This document shows positions 60,851-64,000 of a stretch of DNA of 64,000 nucleotides, in pieces. The stretch is from UBA922 sp964565405. GTDB lineage: Bacteria > Patescibacteriota > Patescibacteriia > Magasanikbacterales > UBA922. How positions within the stretch are numbered: the first letter of the stretch is position 1; the number at the start of each line of letters is the position of its first letter. The notes beneath the pieces were generated by a model, which saw only the letters and a list, made by a program, of their open reading frames with translations, searched no databases and was not told the DNA's origin. Position numbers and translations under genes: made by a program. Location of the stretch: contig CAZMEW010000003.1 in NCBI GenBank assembly GCA_964565405.1, positions 13,841 to 77,840 of the forward strand, given 5' to 3'.

Positions 60851-61876
60851 TTAAGGTCCATTAAACTCAAGAGACTCTTTGTGCGCTAGTGTATAGTCAA
60901 TGGTACGCTTCAGTCCATCTTCAAGACGTACCAGTGGTATCCAGCTTAGATTTTCCTTGGCACGTCGCAAATCAGGGATTCCTTTTTTTGTAAGAAAGAC
61001 CAATGGATTTTCATACCGAATGGTTGAAGTTGATCTCGTCATTTCGATAATCTTTTGCGCGACATCACCCATTTGATGAGGCTCATCGTGTCCCAAATTT
61101 ACAAGCGAAATATCAGGATCGCTATTCATAAGGCGCACTAAACCATCAACCATATCAGAAATATAGCAGAGCGACTGATGCAGTGATGCATCGCCGTAGA
61201 TTACCAAATCCTCACCATTGAGTGCATTTAAAATAAAATCTGGGATTAACAGTCCATCTCTCAATTTCATTCGTGGTCCGTACGTCGTAAACATTCTCGC
61301 TATTTTTGCATCCAATCCATACACCTGAATATAGGTTTCTACACATGTCTCCGCGAAACGTTTACCCTCATCATAACATCCACGAGGTGATAAATGATGC
61401 ACAATACCTTCTTCATCTTCGCTAAAAATATGATCTTCCGTTGTGGGCTCACCATACACCACCGAACTTGAGCCAAACAAATATTTCGCTCGATATTTGA
61501 CCGCAAGATCAAGTGTATTAAGCATTGCTCGCGAATTCGCCCACAATGAGTGAATCTTTAAATTTTCAAAATTTTTAGGGCTAGTCGGGCAAGCAAAATG
61601 GTATATTTCTTGTACCCCTTGGAATCGTACCCTGAATTTTTCCAATTCTGGAAATTGCATGAGATCGATCGGCTGCGTCACATCATATTTGATAAATTCA
61701 AAATCAGGATATTGTAATAGATGTTCAATATTAGTGATTGTCGAATTCGACAAATCATCCATGCAGATCACATGTGCCTCTTTGAGGAGACGTTCACAAA
61801 CATGTGATCCGACAAACCCTGCTCCACCGGTAACCAGAACATTTTTTTTCTCAAAAATAGGTGTATCTTTTAACAT
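60851..61876 (-). CDS. UDP-glucuronate decarboxylase-like NAD-dependent epimerase/dehydratase
   Basis: This 341-residue extended SDR enzyme has NAD-binding VTGGAGFVGSHVCERLL (residues about 14-30), FACPTSPKNF, GSSSVVYGEP (catalytic Ser/Thr) and the YxxxK pair in CYDEGKRFAETCVE. The ACPxSP and CYDEGKR motifs favour the UDP-xylose synthase branch over plain 4-epimerases. The product would be a nucleotide sugar for the adjacent glycosyltransferases. The active-site pattern is complete. Substrate choice would need a tree. Confidence 0.88.
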   Translation of the reverse strand: MLKDTPIFEKKNVLVTGGAGFVGSHVCERLLKEAHVICMDDLSNSTITNIEHLLQYPDFEFIKYDVTQPIDLMQFPELEKFRVRFQGVQEIYHFACPTSPKNFENLKIHSLWANSRAMLNTLDLAVKYRAKYLFGSSSVVYGEPTTEDHIFSEDEEGIVHHLSPRGCYDEGKRFAETCVETYIQVYGLDAKIARMFTTYGPRMKLRDGLLIPDFILNALNGEDLVIYGDASLHQSLCYISDMVDGLVRLMNSDPDISLVNLGHDEPHQMGDVAQKIIEMTRSTSTIRYENPLVFLTKKGIPDLRRAKENLSWIPLVRLEDGLKRTIDYTLAHKESLEFNGP

Positions 61877-61882
61877 ATAAAA

Positions 61883-63839
61883 CTAGTATGAGGCTACTGC
61901 CGTAATTATATTAGTATGAGGAGCCAACACATTATCAATCGAACGATCCAATAATTGAGAACCGTCAGTACTAAANNNNNNNNNNTCACCATACACCACC
62001 GCGGAAACCATTACACCCCCTCGAAATGATAAATCATACGGACGAAACGATCCGATCACCTGCCCATCGAAAGAAAAAACATGCACCATTGGGCTGCTGC
62101 CAACCTCTGAACCAAATACTACCACATTAGTGTTCACACTACTCTCTACAATCGCTATGCTGCCGACTGTTTTTAGTTGTGTATCAAAAATTTTTTGCGG
62201 CTCTGTCATGACTGAATTAATTTTCCAGATTTCAACTTTAGAATTATTTCCCTCGGTAGCATATACCAGCATATCATTTTTTGTCTCATTATCGTGATAC
62301 ACGGCGATATGCGTGCTTTTATGTGACACCGTATCCTCAATAGTGCGAAGTAAACTGCCATCAAGCGCAAAGACTGAGATCTTAGTATTCCCCCGATCAG
62401 TAGCGGCCAATACGATTTCTTTATTCTCATCTCCATACATATCTCCCGCTACTACTTGGTATGTGCGTGCAGGAACTGACCATCGATATTTCCGTCTCCA
62501 TTGCGCGTCATACACCATGNNNNNNNNNNTCTGTATTATTTTTTTTCTTTATGAAAACATAATAAATCGATCCATCACTATTTCGCAATACAGCAAATGT
62601 ATTTGCATCTTTAAAAACTGTATTGGTTCTTTCAATTTTGTTTCCCTCAAATATATCATTATATTTTTCACTTCCCTCTGAGGCTATAATCAGACGTCTG
62701 GGTGCTGTAAATGAGTAGTCATACTCCCCTTCGATAAAATTTTTTGAAGCAGGTACTATTCCTAGTTGAGCCGCCTCAACAGCAGCACCGACTTGTATTA
62801 AACCGTTTCCGTATGTCTCTTTGTAACTTTTTTCATCATCAGCAGGCGTGTGATGTACTGTCGCTTTCAATACCCGAACAATTTGATCAATATTCCATGA
62901 ACGCTGAGTACTCTTGATGAGCGCGGCAGCACCTGTCACAAATGGGGCCGCAAAAGATGTACCGTTCCATCCATCAGTGTAGCTGCTTACTAAGCTATTT
63001 GAACGTATAGGTCCCGCAATATCAACTCCAGGTGCAGTAAGATCGATACACGTACTACCAATATTAGAAAAAGGTGCCAATCGTCGGGTGGGACCAATCG
63101 CACTTACCCCAATAACTGAAGTATATTGTTCGTATGAATCACTACAGATTGGAAATTTACTTGAAACATTGAGATCATCCCCTTCATTTCCAGCCGCCGC
63201 CACCACTATAGTACCATTTTGGTATGCATAATTAATCGCCTGTCGCACTTCAGGTGCTGATCCATAACCCACAATACTAATATTTATAATATCTGCCCCA
63301 TTATCAACTGCGTAATATATCGCATCGACCAACGGATCCACCTCACCAAGCCCCTGACTATCAATTATCTTCAAATTCATGAGTTTTACTCCTGCAGCAA
63401 TACCTGCTCCAGCAATAGTATTATTACTGGTGCCACCAATCAATCCAGCGATTACCGTTGCATGACTCGCTATAGTATTCTCTTCTCCATCATATTCTGG
63501 CGGTTCGATGACATTGCTATCAGATACAAAATTCCAACCATGAATGTCATCTATATACCCATTTCCATCATCATCAATTCCATTGCCTGGTTTTTCATTC
63601 TTATTTTCCCATACCGCGTCTCTCAAGTCTGCATGAACAGGATCAAAACCGTTATCAATGATCGCAACAACCACTTCAGGAGATCCTTTCCCTAATTCCC
63701 AACCGCGATACACATCAGCCACCTCATACGCCCACTGTCGAGCATCCGGATCATTTGGAAAAGCTGCCTCAACTGAAAGCACAAAACTGCCAAATCCAAG
63801 GATTACTGCTATTATTACTTGATAAGTTATCTTCAACAT
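61883..63839 (-). CDS. Secreted subtilisin-like serine protease (S8) with C-terminal beta-propeller-like region (two short gaps)
   Basis: The start is set at ATG 63839, which places a signal peptide (MLKITYQVIIAVILGFGSFV, then SVEA) at the N terminus; the frame extends upstream to 63899. The catalytic triad is visible: Asp in VAIIDNGFDPVHADL, His in ASHATVIAGLIGG and Ser in NGTSFAAPFVTGAAAL, with the oxyanion Asn in VVAAAGNEGDD. The C-terminal about 270 residues form a beta-rich FG-GAP-like region (GDMYGDENKEIVLAATDRG). Two runs of 10 N interrupt the frame, at 62520-62529 and 61976-61985. Both look like scaffolding placeholders, so I treat the pieces as one gene. It may process surface proteins or degrade extracellular protein. 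Confidence 0.88.
61976..61985. other. Assembly gap (10 N)
   Basis: A ten-N placeholder within the C-terminal part of the S8 protease gene. Real length is unknown. Confidence 0.97.
62520..62529. other. Assembly gap (10 N)
   Basis: A ten-N placeholder between the protease domain and the propeller-like region of the S8 protease gene. It makes an artificial frame break. Confidence 0.97.
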
Positions 63840-63884
63840 ACGGCACTTGTTTTTATCGCTATATTCTGCTAAATTATATCTATA

Positions 63885-63913
63885 AGTATAACATATCATA
63901 CCTGTGTTCGCAA
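63885..63913 (-). promoter_or_regulatory. Promoter of the S8 protease/glycan operon
   Basis: The minus strand has TTGCGA (63913-63908), a 17-base spacer and TATACT (63890-63885), about 46 bases before the ATG. Its -35 lies within the first codons of the divergent gene on the plus strand. Confidence 0.65.
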
Positions 63914-64000
63914 CTATATCTTTTAGCTACAGATTACGCCTACTACTGCTTGTTCTCGGTGATTTTGTGTCTTACTATATTGGTTTTATAGCGGCTGTGG
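63904..64000 (+). CDS. Start of a probable membrane sugar transferase (3' end outside window)
   Basis: A frame opens at GTG 63904 after an in-frame TAA at 63889 and continues off the right edge. It encodes VFATISFSYRLRLLLLVLGD and then FVSYYIGFIAAV. The basic residue followed by LLLLVLGD and alternating aromatic-hydrophobic residues is like the first membrane helix of polyprenyl-phosphate sugar-1-phosphate transferases (WcaJ/EpsL type). The glycan gene neighbours agree with this. Only 32 codons are visible, so the identity is tentative. Confidence 0.5.
   Translation, partial: MFATISFSYRLRLLLLVLGDFVSYYIGFIAAV

Noticed and set aside
63840..63899. Upstream start of the S8 protease
   Set aside because: The 20 added residues precede the signal peptide, are polar and cover the promoter.

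Overview
This window is probably part of a metagenome-assembled chromosome of a Candidate Phyla Radiation (Patescibacteria, Parcubacteria-like) bacterium. The evidence is indirect: moderately AT-rich DNA, a compact type IV pilus/competence gene set, very large surface proteins built from repeats, short versions of housekeeping proteins, and scaffold gaps (100 N at 49844-49943, 10 N at 61976-61985 and 62520-62529). The code is standard: ligA ends in TGA and leuS in TAG. I see no rRNA, CRISPR array, insertion sequence or prophage integrase. Nearly all genes are on the minus strand; the exceptions are rny, the HU gene, a small orphan, a DUF1003 gene, one secreted peptidoglycan-binding protein, tRNA-Pro and a partial gene at the right edge.

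Layout. 1-8366: a truncated NHL-repeat protein, ligA, prepilin peptidase, pilin, a single-domain response regulator, pilM, and a ComEC divided into a separate metallo-beta-lactamase ORF and a membrane ORF, downstream of leuS (8368-10818). 10887-16877: a 1996-residue surface protein. 16985-21664: a glutamate dehydrogenase gene broken by one in-frame TAG, a DUF4349 protein, thioredoxin and IF-2. 21790-25844: two orphan small proteins, RNase Y with a long leader, HU, tRNA-Met(CAT) and a DUF1003 membrane protein. 25889-42654: a tightly packed minus-strand run of eleven genes with a promoter at its head and a strong hairpin terminator at its end. 42875-45232: a divergent secreted peptidoglycan-binding protein. 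45306-48484: tRNA-Glu, FtsI-type PBP, PilT and tRNA-Pro. 48533-58624: a second surface protein with the same membrane module as the 1996-residue protein, then a 2141-residue tail-fibre-like protein flanked by two paralogous LytR_C-like membrane proteins, and a YtxH protein. 58666-64000: surface-glycan genes (GT4, DUF2304, GT2, UXS-like epimerase), a subtilisin-like protease and the start of a probable membrane sugar transferase.

The most unusual region is 25889-42654. In transcription order it encodes: a phage-structural-like protein with a Tat-like signal peptide; three 808-944-residue paralogs with no signal peptide and phage-like repeat modules; two small proteins; TatC; TatA (57 residues); a 1448-residue repeat protein ending in a dockerin-like pair of calcium loops; and two membrane-anchored proteins with cohesin-like domains. 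I infer a dedicated, self-contained export and attachment system for a cell-surface assembly, using Tat for export and cohesin-dockerin pairing for anchoring. That function is an inference from gene content and order, not something shown directly.

Much of the rest of the window also builds the cell surface: type IV pili and DNA uptake (pilD, pilin, pilM, pilT, comEC), wall synthesis (ftsI), glycan assembly, and giant modular proteins with LVIVD-type propellers. Repeat-rich genes show recent exact duplications (526 bp and 385 bp), suggesting active recombination in surface genes.
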